Notes under the pieces: model-generated
The model's input: the letters and a program-made list of their open reading frames with translations, nothing else
What the model was told of the DNA's origin: nothing
The model's database searches: none
Translations under genes and position numbers: made by a program
Source of the DNA: CAZHDI01 sp964531285
Lineage (GTDB): Bacteria; Pseudomonadota; Alphaproteobacteria; JAJFIK01
Length of the DNA: 38,681 nucleotides
Assembly (NCBI GenBank): GCA_964531285.1
Contig: CAZHDI010000027.1
Coordinates: 1 to 38,681 of the forward strand
Reading direction: 5' to 3'
Shown here: positions 1 through 7,506 of the stretch, piece by piece
Layout of the letters: every line of letters begins with the position of its first letter
How positions within the stretch are numbered: position 1 is the first letter of the stretch

Positions 1-346
1 GGGTCTGCGCCTCGACCCCCTGGCTGGCATCGACCACCAGGAGCGAGCCCTCGACGGCCGCCAGCGACCGGCTCACCTCATAGGCAAAGTCCACATGGCC
101 CGGCGTGTCGATCAGGTTCAGCGTATAGGTCTCGCCGTCGCCGGCCTTGTAGATCAGGCGCACGGTCTGCGCCTTGATCGTGATGCCGCGCTCGCGCTCG
201 ATATCCATCGAGTCGAGAACTTGGCTTTTCATTTCCCGTTCGGTCAGCCCGCCGCACATTTGAATGAGGCGGTCAGCCAGGGTCGATTTCCCGTGGTCGA
301 TATGGGCGACGATCGAGAAATTGCGGATATTCGAAATCTCTGCCAT
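1..346 (-). CDS. lepA: Elongation factor 4 (LepA), N-terminal part, cut by window edge
   Basis: Translational GTPase that acts on stalled or mispositioned ribosomes. Reading the minus strand from the ATG at 346 gives about 115 residues. They begin MAEISNIRNFSIVAHIDHGK, which holds the P-loop (AHIDHGKST). The switch I region follows (RERGITIKAQ) and then the G3 motif DTPGHVDF. That order and the short distance from the start to the P-loop are typical of LepA rather than EF-G or TypA. The frame stays open to base 1, so the rest of the gene lies outside the window. It follows the CPBP protease gene by about 69 bp on the same strand and may be its operon partner. Confidence 0.96.
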   Translation of the reverse strand, partial: MAEISNIRNFSIVAHIDHGKSTLADRLIQMCGGLTEREMKSQVLDSMDIERERGITIKAQTVRLIYKAGDGETYTLNLIDTPGHVDFAYEVSRSLAAVEGSLLVVDASQGVEAQT

Positions 347-415
347 GGCGAGGAAATAGCATCGGGGGGCGGGAGCGCCAAGCTGGCTTTTGCGCGCAGC
401 TTCAGCCGTGCGCCC

Positions 416-1096
416 TCATGTGGTGAGCAAAGCGCCCAGGGCGCCCGTTGCGGCGATGTTATTGGCCATATGGGCCGGGATCGCCCCGCCGATGAGACCA
501 AGGCGCCAGCGCACCAAACCGAAGCCGGCGCCGAGGGCCGCGATCACCACGAAATCCACCGCGATCGACGGGCCCGGCAGGCCCATGGCCGTCCAGCCGA
601 CGACATGGAGCAGAGCAAACAGCACCGCCGTGATCAGCACACAGGCGATGGGGCCATGGCCGCGCCGTTCCAGATCGCGCCACAGAATGCCGCGAAACAG
701 GATCTCTTCCAGGATCGGCGCCATCAGGATCGCGTTGAGGAGAGCCGGGCCGTCCAGTTCGAGCGTGCCGGCGGTCCCACCGCCCGCGAGAACCGCGCCG
801 GTCAGGATCGCCAGGAGCACGGCCAGCAGCGCCAGCCCCATCAGCATCGGACGCCAGCTGAGGGCCTCCAGGCCCAACCCGCCGCGCCGCAGCCCGCCCG
901 CCCAGGCGCCATCGCGCCACCGGATCAGCGCCAAGGGCAAGGCGATCCAGAGGGCCAGTTTGGCAGCGGTCCAATAGGCAAAAGCGCTCCACGGGCCGGC
1001 ATGGGGCCAGATGCTGAGTTTCACGGCCCACGCCCCGGCCCAGGCCAGAAACACCGCGGCCACGATGCCCCAAAACCCGAGCGCGGCTTTTCTCAT
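416..1096 (-). CDS. CPBP family intramembrane metalloprotease
   Basis: 226-residue polytopic membrane protein with the three motifs of the CPBP (CAAX/Rce1-like, formerly Abi) glutamate protease family. These are EEILFR at residues 130-135 (EExxxR), F160 to H164 (FxxxH), and H209 to N213 (HxxxN). Several hydrophobic segments precede them (about residues 5-25, 40-60, 83-105). The frame is open further upstream, to 1360, but that stretch is read in another frame by the acetyltransferase gene. The ATG at 1096 overlaps that gene's stop codon as ATGA, which implies translational coupling. The substrate cannot be deduced. In bacteria the family includes bacteriocin-immunity and prenyl-protein-protease-like members. 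Confidence 0.88.
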   Translation of the reverse strand: MRKAALGFWGIVAAVFLAWAGAWAVKLSIWPHAGPWSAFAYWTAAKLALWIALPLALIRWRDGAWAGGLRRGGLGLEALSWRPMLMGLALLAVLLAILTGAVLAGGGTAGTLELDGPALLNAILMAPILEEILFRGILWRDLERRGHGPIACVLITAVLFALLHVVGWTAMGLPGPSIAVDFVVIAALGAGFGLVRWRLGLIGGAIPAHMANNIAATGALGALLTT

Positions 1097-1665
1097 GGAT
1101 CGAGCAGGTCGAATTCGGGCCGATAGCGCACCACGCCGCCTTCGCCGAAATCCGCCGGGTCGGCGCACAGGCCGATCACCTGGAAGGCCCGGCCCACATT
1201 GGCTTTGTTCCACGTGAAACCGTAGCGGCTCGCAGCCTCGAAGCCGAAGCGGCGGTAATAGCCGGGATCGCCGAGCAAAAACACCAGACCAATGCCCCGG
1301 CGGCGGCAGACATAGAGCCCCGCCCGCACCAGCGCCGCGCCGATGCCCTGGCGCTGCCATGCCGGGCGCACCGACAGCGGCGCCAGCCCCAGGGCCGGCG
1401 GTGATAGACCCTCACCGCCAATGGTCAGCGGGCTGAACGAGACATGCCCCAGAATGGCGCCGTCGCCGGACAGGCCGTCATGCTCGGCCACCAGGGACAG
1501 CGCCAGGCCGCCCGCCTCGCGCATGGCCGCGACCACCCGCGCCTCGGGCGCGCCGCCGAACGCCTCGCTGACGACCGAATGGATCGCGCGCACATCGCTT
1601 GGCCGTTCCGGGCGCACCCGGGCGAACCCGGCCACCTGCGGGCGCCAATCGCGTTCTGAGACCAT
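1093..1665 (-). CDS. GNAT family N-acetyltransferase
   Basis: 190-residue acetyltransferase with the GNAT core. The acetyl-CoA pyrophosphate-binding motif A is visible as RQGIGAAL at about residues 105-112, preceded by beta4 (LAPLSVRPAWQ). The later LGDPGYYRRFGF segment (about 131-142) is characteristic of the YhbS-like subgroup of predicted acetyltransferases. The substrate is unknown. Its stop overlaps the start of the CPBP protease gene. It is divergent, across 144 bp, from a deacetylase-family gene, which makes an acetylation/deacetylation link conceivable but unproven. Confidence 0.88.
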   Translation of the reverse strand: MVSERDWRPQVAGFARVRPERPSDVRAIHSVVSEAFGGAPEARVVAAMREAGGLALSLVAEHDGLSGDGAILGHVSFSPLTIGGEGLSPPALGLAPLSVRPAWQRQGIGAALVRAGLYVCRRRGIGLVFLLGDPGYYRRFGFEAASRYGFTWNKANVGRAFQVIGLCADPADFGEGGVVRYRPEFDLLDP

Positions 1666-1703
1666 GGCCGTGTTCCCCCTCGCGGTGTTCTTGTTTCAGG
1701 GCT

Positions 1704-1732
1704 CTATCATGGGCCAAACGGCGCGGTGGCAA
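1704..1732 (-). promoter_or_regulatory. Candidate sigma70-type promoter for the GNAT-CPBP-lepA group
   Basis: On the minus strand, a TTGCCA -35 (1732-1727) is separated by 17 bp from a TGATAG -10 (1709-1704), about 40 bp before the GNAT start. The spacing is ideal and the match moderate. Confidence 0.4.
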
Positions 1733-1809
1733 AACCATGTGCTGCGCGGTTGCACGACGGTTGGCGATGGGTTTCGATGATGGGTGTTGCCCATGACAAG
1801 CGGTGCCCC

Positions 1810-2853
1810 ATGAAAATCGTCTTCTCGCCCGACCACCAGTTGCATCATGGCCGCGGCGAATTGACCGACGGGCGTATCATGCCCTGCCACGAGCGCCCCG
1901 CCCGGGTGGATATCGTGGCGGCGGCGGTGAGCGCCGCCGGGTTCCCGGGGGTCAGCCCGCCTCATCTCGATGGCCGCGGCGCCATGGCGCGCACTCACGA
2001 CGCGGACTATCTGGCGTTTCTGGAAGCGGCATGGGCCACTTGGGAGGCCGAGCACGCCGAGCCCGGCCGCGACACGCCGGACGCGCTGCCGCTGATCTGG
2101 CCGGTGCGCAACCTGCGGGCCGTCCGTCCACGCCATATCGACGGGCTGATTTCCTATCACGCGCTCGATGCGGGCACGCCGGTGACGGCGGGGACCTGGC
2201 GCGCGGTCACGGCGGCGGCGGCCTGTGCCGCGAGCGCGGCGGATCTGGTCTGCGGCGGTCAGGGGCCGGCCTTGTCCATGGCGCGCCCGCCCGGCCACCA
2301 CGCCACCAAGGATCAGCTCGGCGGCTATTGTTATCTCAACAACGCGGCCATCGCGGTGCATCAAGCCCAGGCACGCGGTGCGGACCGGGTCGCGGTGCTC
2401 GATGTGGACTACCATCACGGCAACGGCACCCAGGCGATCTTCGAGGACCGGAGCGATGTGCTTGTGGTTAATCTGCATGCGGATCCGCGTGACGAGTTCC
2501 CGTATTTTCTCGGCCATGCCGACGAGACCGGCATCGGCGCGGGGGAGGGCGCGACCGTCAACATGCCCATGCCCTTCGGCACCGCGTGGGACACCTATGG
2601 CCCGGCCCTCGATGCGGCCTGCGCGCACGTCGCCGCGTTCGCGCCGGATCTGCTGGTCTTATCCTGGGGGTTCGACACCTTCGAGGGCGACCCGATCTCC
2701 CATTTCAAGCTGACCACGGAGGATTTCGCCCGCATCGGCGCACGGGTCGCCAAGCTCGGCCTGCCGACAGCCATCATCCTCGAAGGCGGCTACGCGGTCG
2801 ATGACCTGGGACGCAATGTGGTCAGCGGACTGACGGGATTTCTGGACGGCTGA
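1810..2853 (+). CDS. Histone deacetylase family protein, acetylpolyamine amidohydrolase type
   Basis: 347-residue zinc-dependent deacetylase of the HDAC/AcuC/APAH superfamily. It starts MKIVFSPDHQLHHGRGEL, the N-terminal signature of acetylpolyamine amidohydrolases, which fits a role in removing acetyl groups from polyamines or small amines. Catalytic His163-His164 lie in PPGHHAT. The zinc ligands are Asp200 and His202 (DVDYHHGNG) and Asp289 (GFDTFEGDP). The transition-state Tyr328 is in EGGY. All key residues are present. An in-frame ATG at 1726 would add 28 residues unlike the family, so 1810 is preferred, although its ribosome-binding site is weak. Converges on pheT with a hairpin between them. 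Confidence 0.9.
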   Translation: MKIVFSPDHQLHHGRGELTDGRIMPCHERPARVDIVAAAVSAAGFPGVSPPHLDGRGAMARTHDADYLAFLEAAWATWEAEHAEPGRDTPDALPLIWPVRNLRAVRPRHIDGLISYHALDAGTPVTAGTWRAVTAAAACAASAADLVCGGQGPALSMARPPGHHATKDQLGGYCYLNNAAIAVHQAQARGADRVAVLDVDYHHGNGTQAIFEDRSDVLVVNLHADPRDEFPYFLGHADETGIGAGEGATVNMPMPFGTAWDTYGPALDAACAHVAAFAPDLLVLSWGFDTFEGDPISHFKLTTEDFARIGARVAKLGLPTAIILEGGYAVDDLGRNVVSGLTGFLDG

Positions 2854-2872
2854 GACCGGCCCTCCCGGTCTC
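2852..2872. terminator. Stem-loop between convergent deacetylase and pheT genes
   Basis: Perfect 8-bp stem GAGACCGG (2852-2859) and CCGGTCTC (2865-2872) with a 5-nt loop. It begins within the deacetylase stop codon and ends 4 bp before the pheT stop. It can form in both transcripts. No clear U-tract, so termination activity is inferred from structure and location. Confidence 0.55.
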
Positions 2873-2876
2873 ACGC

Positions 2877-5288
2877 TTACGCCCGCAACGTCCCGCCGGT
2901 CGCCTTTTCGACCTGCGCGATGATCTTCTTGGACACCGCGTCGATCTCTTCATCAGTGAGCGTCTTATCGCGCGGCTGAAGGATGACTTCGATGGCGAGG
3001 GATTTCTTGCCCGCTTCGATGCCCTGGCCTTCATACAGGTCGAAAATCCGCACATCGGCGATGAGCTTCTTGTCGGCGCCGCGGGCAGCCTTGACCAGGG
3101 TCTCGGCCATCACGCCGGTCTCGACCACGAAGGCAAAGTCACGCTCGACCGGCATGAGGTTCGAGGCATCGAGCGCCGGGCGGGACTTGGTGCCCTTGGC
3201 CTTGGGCGCCGGGATCGCCGCCGGGAACACCTCGAAGCCGACCGCCGGACCCTTCACATCCAGGGCATCGAGCACGCGCGGATGGATCTCGCCGAAATGG
3301 GCCAGAACCGTTTTCGGCCCCAGTTGCAGGGTGCCGGACCGGCCCGGGTGATACCAGTGCGGCGCCTGATCCGTGATCTGAAGGCTTGTCACCGGCGCGC
3401 CGGCGGCCTCCAGCGCGGCCAGGGCGTCCGCCTTGGCGTCGAACACATCCGCGTCATGCCCCCCGGCATGCCAGACCCGGGCCTGGGGCTGGCGGCGCAG
3501 CCCGGCGAGCACCAGCGTCTGATCGTCCGGGTCCTGACCGCGATATTGGCCGCCCGCCTCGAACAGCGCCACCGAGGGGAACCCCCGGTCGATATTGCGC
3601 CCGGCGGCGACGATCAAACTCGGCAGCACGCTGGGGCGCATGGTGTCGAGATCGGCCGAGATCGGATTGGCGAGCGCGACCGGAGCGGCATTCGCATCTT
3701 TGGACCAGAACAGCGCCGCATGCGCATGGGGGACGAACGCCCAGGTCACGCATTCATGAAGCCCGCGCGCCGCGAGCGCCCGTTTCGCCAGACGCGTGCG
3801 GTCCTGGGTCTGGGTCAGTACCGGCTTGGCGACCGGGAAGGCGCGCGCCAGAGGCGTGGAGGGCACATCGTCGAGCCCGCGAATGCGCATGACCTCCTCG
3901 ACGAGATCGGCCGAGCCGTGAATATCCGGGCGCCATGTCGGCACGCTCACCTCAAGCGCCGGCGCCTTGCCGCTGACCGCAAAGCCGAGACTCGTCAGAA
4001 TACGGCTGACTTCGTCAGCGTCCGTTTCGATCCCGGTGAGCCGGCGCACCTGGGCAGGGTCGAACGGGATGGTCAGGGACGGCTTCGGCGCCGCGCCCGC
4101 GACAACCCCTTGGCTGGCCTCACCGCCGCACAGATCCATGACCATGCGCGTGGCCAATTCCAGGCCATCTTCCACGAAGGCCGGATCGACGCCGCGCTCG
4201 AACCGGTAGCGCGCATCGGACACGATGCCGGTCTTGCGGCCGGTCGAGGCCGTCCGGTAGGGATCGAAATAGGCGGACTCGATCAGCACATTGACGGTGT
4301 CCTCCGTCGAACCGCTGGTCTCGCCGCCCATGATCCCGCCAAGACCGAGCACCGCGGCATCATCGGCGATGACGCACATGGTGTCGTCGACCTCATAGGT
4401 TTTACCGTCGAGCGCAAGGAAGGATTCACCCGCCTCGCCCAACCGCGCGCGCACCGTGCCGGTGAGCTTGTCCGCGTCATACACATGGAGCGGGCGGCCC
4501 CGGTCGTAGGAGATGTAATTGGTGATATCCACCAGCGCGTTGATCGGGCGCAGGCCGATGGCGCGCAGGCGGCGCTGCATCCAGTCCGGGGACGGACCGT
4601 TCTTAACGCCCCTGACGACACGGCCGGCAAAGACCGGGCAGGCATCGGCGGTATCATCGGAAAAGCTCAGATCAATCGCGACTGGCGAGGCGAAACCACC
4701 CTTGACCGGCTCGATACCGCCCTCTTTCAGCGTGCCGAGACCGGCAGCGGCCAGATCCCGCGCGATGCCGTGAACGCCGAGGCAGTCCGGACGGTTCGGC
4801 GTGATGCCGATTTCGATCATCGGATCGTCCAGCCCCATGACCTCCGCCATGGGCTTGCCGGCCTCGACCGTCTCGGGCAGATCGATGATGCCGTCATGCT
4901 CGTCCGACAGGCCCATCTCACGCTCCGAGACCAGCATGCCGTTCGACTCCACGCCGCGGATCTTGGTCGGTTTCAAAGTGATGCCCGTACCCGGAATATA
5001 CGAGCCCGAGGGCGCGAACACCGCCTTCATGCCGGCCCGTGCATTGGGCGCGCCGCACACGACCTGCACCTCGCCCTCATCGGTCTTGACCTTGCAGACC
5101 CGCAGCTTGTCCGCATCCGGATGAGGTGCGGCGTCGAGCACATCGACCACCTTGAAGATCTTGAGAGTCTCGGCGAGATTTTCGACCGCCTCGACCTCAA
5201 GACCAATTTTCGTCAGTTTCGTGACAATCTCATCGAGGCCTGCATCCGTATCCAGATGATCCTTGAGCCAACCAAGCGTGAATTTCAT
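2877..5288 (-). CDS. pheT: Phenylalanine--tRNA ligase beta subunit
   Basis: 803-residue beta subunit of the heterotetrameric phenylalanyl-tRNA synthetase, which charges tRNA-Phe in the cytosol. It starts MKFTLGWLKDHLDT. The EMAPII-like tRNA-binding domain covers about 39-150 (VVCGAPNARAGMKAVFAPSG), then the B3/B4 editing domain (about 210-380) and the B5 domain (about 400-475). The synthetase-like region and a C-terminal FDX-ACB anticodon-binding domain (about 709-802) complete the usual order. Length is normal. It lies 75 bp downstream of pheS on the same strand and is presumably co-transcribed with it. Confidence 0.98.
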   Translation of the reverse strand: MKFTLGWLKDHLDTDAGLDEIVTKLTKIGLEVEAVENLAETLKIFKVVDVLDAAPHPDADKLRVCKVKTDEGEVQVVCGAPNARAGMKAVFAPSGSYIPGTGITLKPTKIRGVESNGMLVSEREMGLSDEHDGIIDLPETVEAGKPMAEVMGLDDPMIEIGITPNRPDCLGVHGIARDLAAAGLGTLKEGGIEPVKGGFASPVAIDLSFSDDTADACPVFAGRVVRGVKNGPSPDWMQRRLRAIGLRPINALVDITNYISYDRGRPLHVYDADKLTGTVRARLGEAGESFLALDGKTYEVDDTMCVIADDAAVLGLGGIMGGETSGSTEDTVNVLIESAYFDPYRTASTGRKTGIVSDARYRFERGVDPAFVEDGLELATRMVMDLCGGEASQGVVAGAAPKPSLTIPFDPAQVRRLTGIETDADEVSRILTSLGFAVSGKAPALEVSVPTWRPDIHGSADLVEEVMRIRGLDDVPSTPLARAFPVAKPVLTQTQDRTRLAKRALAARGLHECVTWAFVPHAHAALFWSKDANAAPVALANPISADLDTMRPSVLPSLIVAAGRNIDRGFPSVALFEAGGQYRGQDPDDQTLVLAGLRRQPQARVWHAGGHDADVFDAKADALAALEAAGAPVTSLQITDQAPHWYHPGRSGTLQLGPKTVLAHFGEIHPRVLDALDVKGPAVGFEVFPAAIPAPKAKGTKSRPALDASNLMPVERDFAFVVETGVMAETLVKAARGADKKLIADVRIFDLYEGQGIEAGKKSLAIEVILQPRDKTLTDEEIDAVSKKIIAQVEKATGGTLRA

Positions 5289-5363
5289 CGGTCCATTCCG
5301 TCCGTTTTCACCCGCCGGGGCTCAGCGTTGCGCGCCTGGGGGTGGCCATGTCTGTGTTCGGGC

Positions 5364-6440
5364 TTAGCGGCTCAGGCCGGTGGCCAGGCTCGGAATATCG
5401 AGCGCGGCAAAGCCGTAATGCTTCAGCCAGCGCAGATCGGCGGCGAAGAAATCGCGCAGGTCCGGCATGCCGTATTTCAGCATGGCGATGCGGTCGATCC
5501 CCATACCGAACGCCCAGCCCTGATAGACCGCCGGATCGAGCCCGACATTGGTCAGCACATTCGGATGGACCATGCCGCAACCCAGGATCTCCAGCCAATC
5601 GTCGCCCTGGCCGATTTTGATTTCGTGGCCCGAGCGGTCGCAGCGGATATCCACCTCGGCCGAGGGCTCCGTGAACGGAAAGAAGCTCGGGCGCAGGCGC
5701 ATCTCGACATGATCCACCTCGAAAAACGCCTTGCAGAATTCTTCGAGCACCCATTTCAGATGGCCCAGATGGCTTTCCTGGTCGATGACCAGCGCCTCGA
5801 CCTGATGGAACATGGGCGTGTGGGTCTGATCGGAATCGCAGCGATAGGTGCGCCCCGGCGCGATGATCCGGTGCGGCGGCTCGGTGGACAGCATGGTGCG
5901 CACCTGCACCGGGCTGGTGTGCGTGCGCAGCAGCTTGGGCGCCGCGCCATGCTCCGCCTCCAGATAGAACGTGTCGTGCATCTCCCGGGCCGGATGGCCT
6001 TCGGGGAAGTTGAGGGCGGTGAAATTGTGACGATCGTCCTCGATATCCGGGCCTTCGGCGACCGCGAAGCCCATATCGGCGAAGATCGCGGTGACTTCGT
6101 CCATCACCTGGGTGATCGGATGGATGGTGCCGGACGGGCCCTCGCGCACCGGCAGCGTGACATCCACCTTTTCGGACGCCAAACGCGCCTCCAGCGCCGC
6201 CTCATGCAAGGCAGCCCCGCGTGCGGCGATGGCATCGGCGATGCGCGTCTTCAGGCCGTTGATCAGCGGCCCTTGCGCCTTGCGCTGATCGGCATCCATG
6301 CCGCCGAGCGATTTCAGCAGCTCGCTGACCGAGCCCTTTTTGCCGAGCGCTTGCACCCGCACCGCGTCGAGCGCGGCTTCACTGTCGGCGGCGGCGATCG
6401 CCGCCGTCAGGTCGCGCTCCAATGCGTCCATGTCAGACAT
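5364..6440 (-). CDS. pheS: Phenylalanine--tRNA ligase alpha subunit
   Basis: 358-residue catalytic alpha subunit. Residues 1-90 form the N-terminal coiled coil. The class II catalytic core follows, with motif 2 around residues 196-215 (GRTYRCDSDQTHTPMFHQVE) and motif 3 GMGIDR near residue 325. GHPAREMHDTFYL (148-160) is diagnostic of PheS. The chosen ATG at 6440 has AAGGAA just upstream. An in-frame ATG at 6494 would add 18 residues unlike the family. It is separated from rplT by 134 bp that can fold into competing hairpins (see 6483-6525). Confidence 0.98.
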   Translation of the reverse strand: MSDMDALERDLTAAIAAADSEAALDAVRVQALGKKGSVSELLKSLGGMDADQRKAQGPLINGLKTRIADAIAARGAALHEAALEARLASEKVDVTLPVREGPSGTIHPITQVMDEVTAIFADMGFAVAEGPDIEDDRHNFTALNFPEGHPAREMHDTFYLEAEHGAAPKLLRTHTSPVQVRTMLSTEPPHRIIAPGRTYRCDSDQTHTPMFHQVEALVIDQESHLGHLKWVLEEFCKAFFEVDHVEMRLRPSFFPFTEPSAEVDIRCDRSGHEIKIGQGDDWLEILGCGMVHPNVLTNVGLDPAVYQGWAFGMGIDRIAMLKYGMPDLRDFFAADLRWLKHYGFAALDIPSLATGLSR

Positions 6441-6482
6441 GACCCGTTCCTTCCCGTAACTGTCCGTCGTGTTGGTACCCGA

Positions 6483-6525
6483 AGCCGCGCGCAAATCAAG
6501 GGCGCGGCTCCCGATGAGAAGCCGC
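6483..6525 (-). promoter_or_regulatory. Candidate attenuator: mutually exclusive hairpins between rplT and pheS
   Basis: On the minus-strand transcript three segments compete. Segment 1 (6525-6520, GCGGCT) pairs with segment 2 (6509-6504, AGCCGC) across a 10-nt loop. Segment 2 extended (6509-6502, AGCCGCGC) pairs with segment 3 (6490-6483, GCGCGGCT) across 11 nt. The second stem is 8 bp and perfect. The arrangement is that of an attenuator. No Phe-rich leader peptide is visible and there is no strong U-run, so mechanism and function are inference. Confidence 0.35.
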
Positions 6526-6574
6526 TGCGCTCCGGTTCGCCGGACGAGGGAACGAGGTCACCCCGGGACGGGGG

Positions 6575-6931
6575 TCAGGCCAGCGCCTTTTCGGCCTCGG
6601 CGACCAGAGCCTTGAAGGCCTCGGGCTCGCGGATGGCCAGATCGGAGAGCACCTTGCGGTCCATCTCGATCCCGGCCCGCCCGAGGCCGTTGATAAATCG
6701 GCTGTAGGTCATGCCGTGCGCGCGGACCGCGGCGTTGATCCGCTGGATCCACAAGGCGCGGAAATTGCGCTTGCGGGTGCGCCGGTCGCGATAGGCGTAT
6801 TGACCGGCTTTTTCCACGGCCTGATTGGCGACGCGGAACACATTTTTACGGCGCCCGTAATAGCCTTTGGCGGCCTTCATCACCTTGCGGTGGCGGGCAT
6901 GGGCGGTAACGCCGCGTTTTACTCGGGACAT
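6575..6931 (-). CDS. rplT: 50S ribosomal protein L20
   Basis: 118-residue basic protein that binds 23S rRNA early in large-subunit assembly. It starts MSRVKRGVTAHARHRKVMKA and contains YYGRRKNVFR and KRNFRALWIQRINAA, both L20 signatures. A GGAG ribosome-binding site precedes the ATG. In several bacteria L20 represses its own operon by binding mRNA. Here it follows rpmI by 107 bp and precedes pheS. Confidence 0.98.
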   Translation of the reverse strand: MSRVKRGVTAHARHRKVMKAAKGYYGRRKNVFRVANQAVEKAGQYAYRDRRTRKRNFRALWIQRINAAVRAHGMTYSRFINGLGRAGIEMDRKVLSDLAIREPEAFKALVAEAEKALA

Positions 6932-7038
6932 GTCTCACTCCATGGGTCGGTAGGATCCGGGGGTCGATTTATTCCGGTCGATGCGATCCGGTCGCAGGCA
7001 TCGGGCCCGCGGGGATCGGGATGCGGTCAGCGGCCTGA

Positions 7039-7236
7039 TCAGCCGTAGGGCATCCACTGCTTCACGATCCGGGCATCGGGATCCGACAAGGTCGTGGTGC
7101 CGCGCAGATCGCGGATCTGCTTCGGCGTGCGCTTGATCATCCCGTGACGCTTCCCGGTCTGAGCCCGCTTGACCTTGCCCGTGGCGGTGAGTTTGAAGCG
7201 CTTTTTGGCGCCGCTCTTGGTCTTCATCTTGGGCAT
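7039..7236 (-). CDS. rpmI: 50S ribosomal protein L35
   Basis: 65-residue basic protein of the large ribosomal subunit. It starts MPKMKTKSGAKKRFKLTATG, a canonical L35 N-terminus, and ends at a stop 107 bp before rplT. The frame is open upstream to 7428, but ATG 7236 is preceded by an AGGAG site at normal spacing and matches the family start. It normally follows infC directly. Here a kinase gene on the other strand intervenes, so it needs its own promoter (candidate at 7396-7423). Confidence 0.97.
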   Translation of the reverse strand: MPKMKTKSGAKKRFKLTATGKVKRAQTGKRHGMIKRTPKQIRDLRGTTTLSDPDARIVKQWMPYG

Positions 7237-7395
7237 TTTGCACTCCTGACTGAAAAATCGCGGCCCGTTGGGCCCAATCCGGCCCGTTTGCGGGATCCTG
7301 AAAGCCAAACACATGGCCGATCCGCGCCCGCGTGGTGCGTTCTGAGCTGTCCCGGCATGCCCCGCCGGACCGCTCGCACTGATTGGGAAGGCGCT

Positions 7396-7423
7396 GTTAT
7401 ACGCGATCGGGCCGGCCATGCAA
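7396..7423 (-). promoter_or_regulatory. Candidate sigma70-type promoter for rpmI-rplT-pheS-pheT
   Basis: Minus-strand TTGCAT -35 (7423-7418), 16-bp spacer, TATAAC -10 (7401-7396). A transcript starting near 7389 would have a leader of about 150 nt before the rpmI ATG, long enough for L20-responsive control. Its position, between the kinase start and rpmI, is where a separated rpmI operon would need a promoter. Confidence 0.6.
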
Positions 7424-7506
7424 GCCAATCCCGCGCGTGCAGCGTCCGGCCTTTACCGGATTTTGGGTCCTGGTCCTTAAGCTGGCCCGGCGTCAGTGAG
7501 GACAGT

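Noticed and set aside
1726..1809. N-terminal extension of the deacetylase
   Set aside because: The 28 added residues do not resemble the family, whereas the Met at 1810 gives the conserved MKIVFSPDHQ start.
6495..6560. Phe-rich leader peptide of the pheM type upstream of pheS
   Set aside because: The only short frame seen (a GTG start, about 21 codons) contains a single Phe, so peptide-based attenuation is not supported.
3282..6707. 1141-codon open frame on the plus strand
   Set aside because: It lies antisense to pheT and pheS, which are certain. Its protein is Arg/His/Gly/Ala-rich low-complexity sequence typical of the reverse frames of GC-rich genes.
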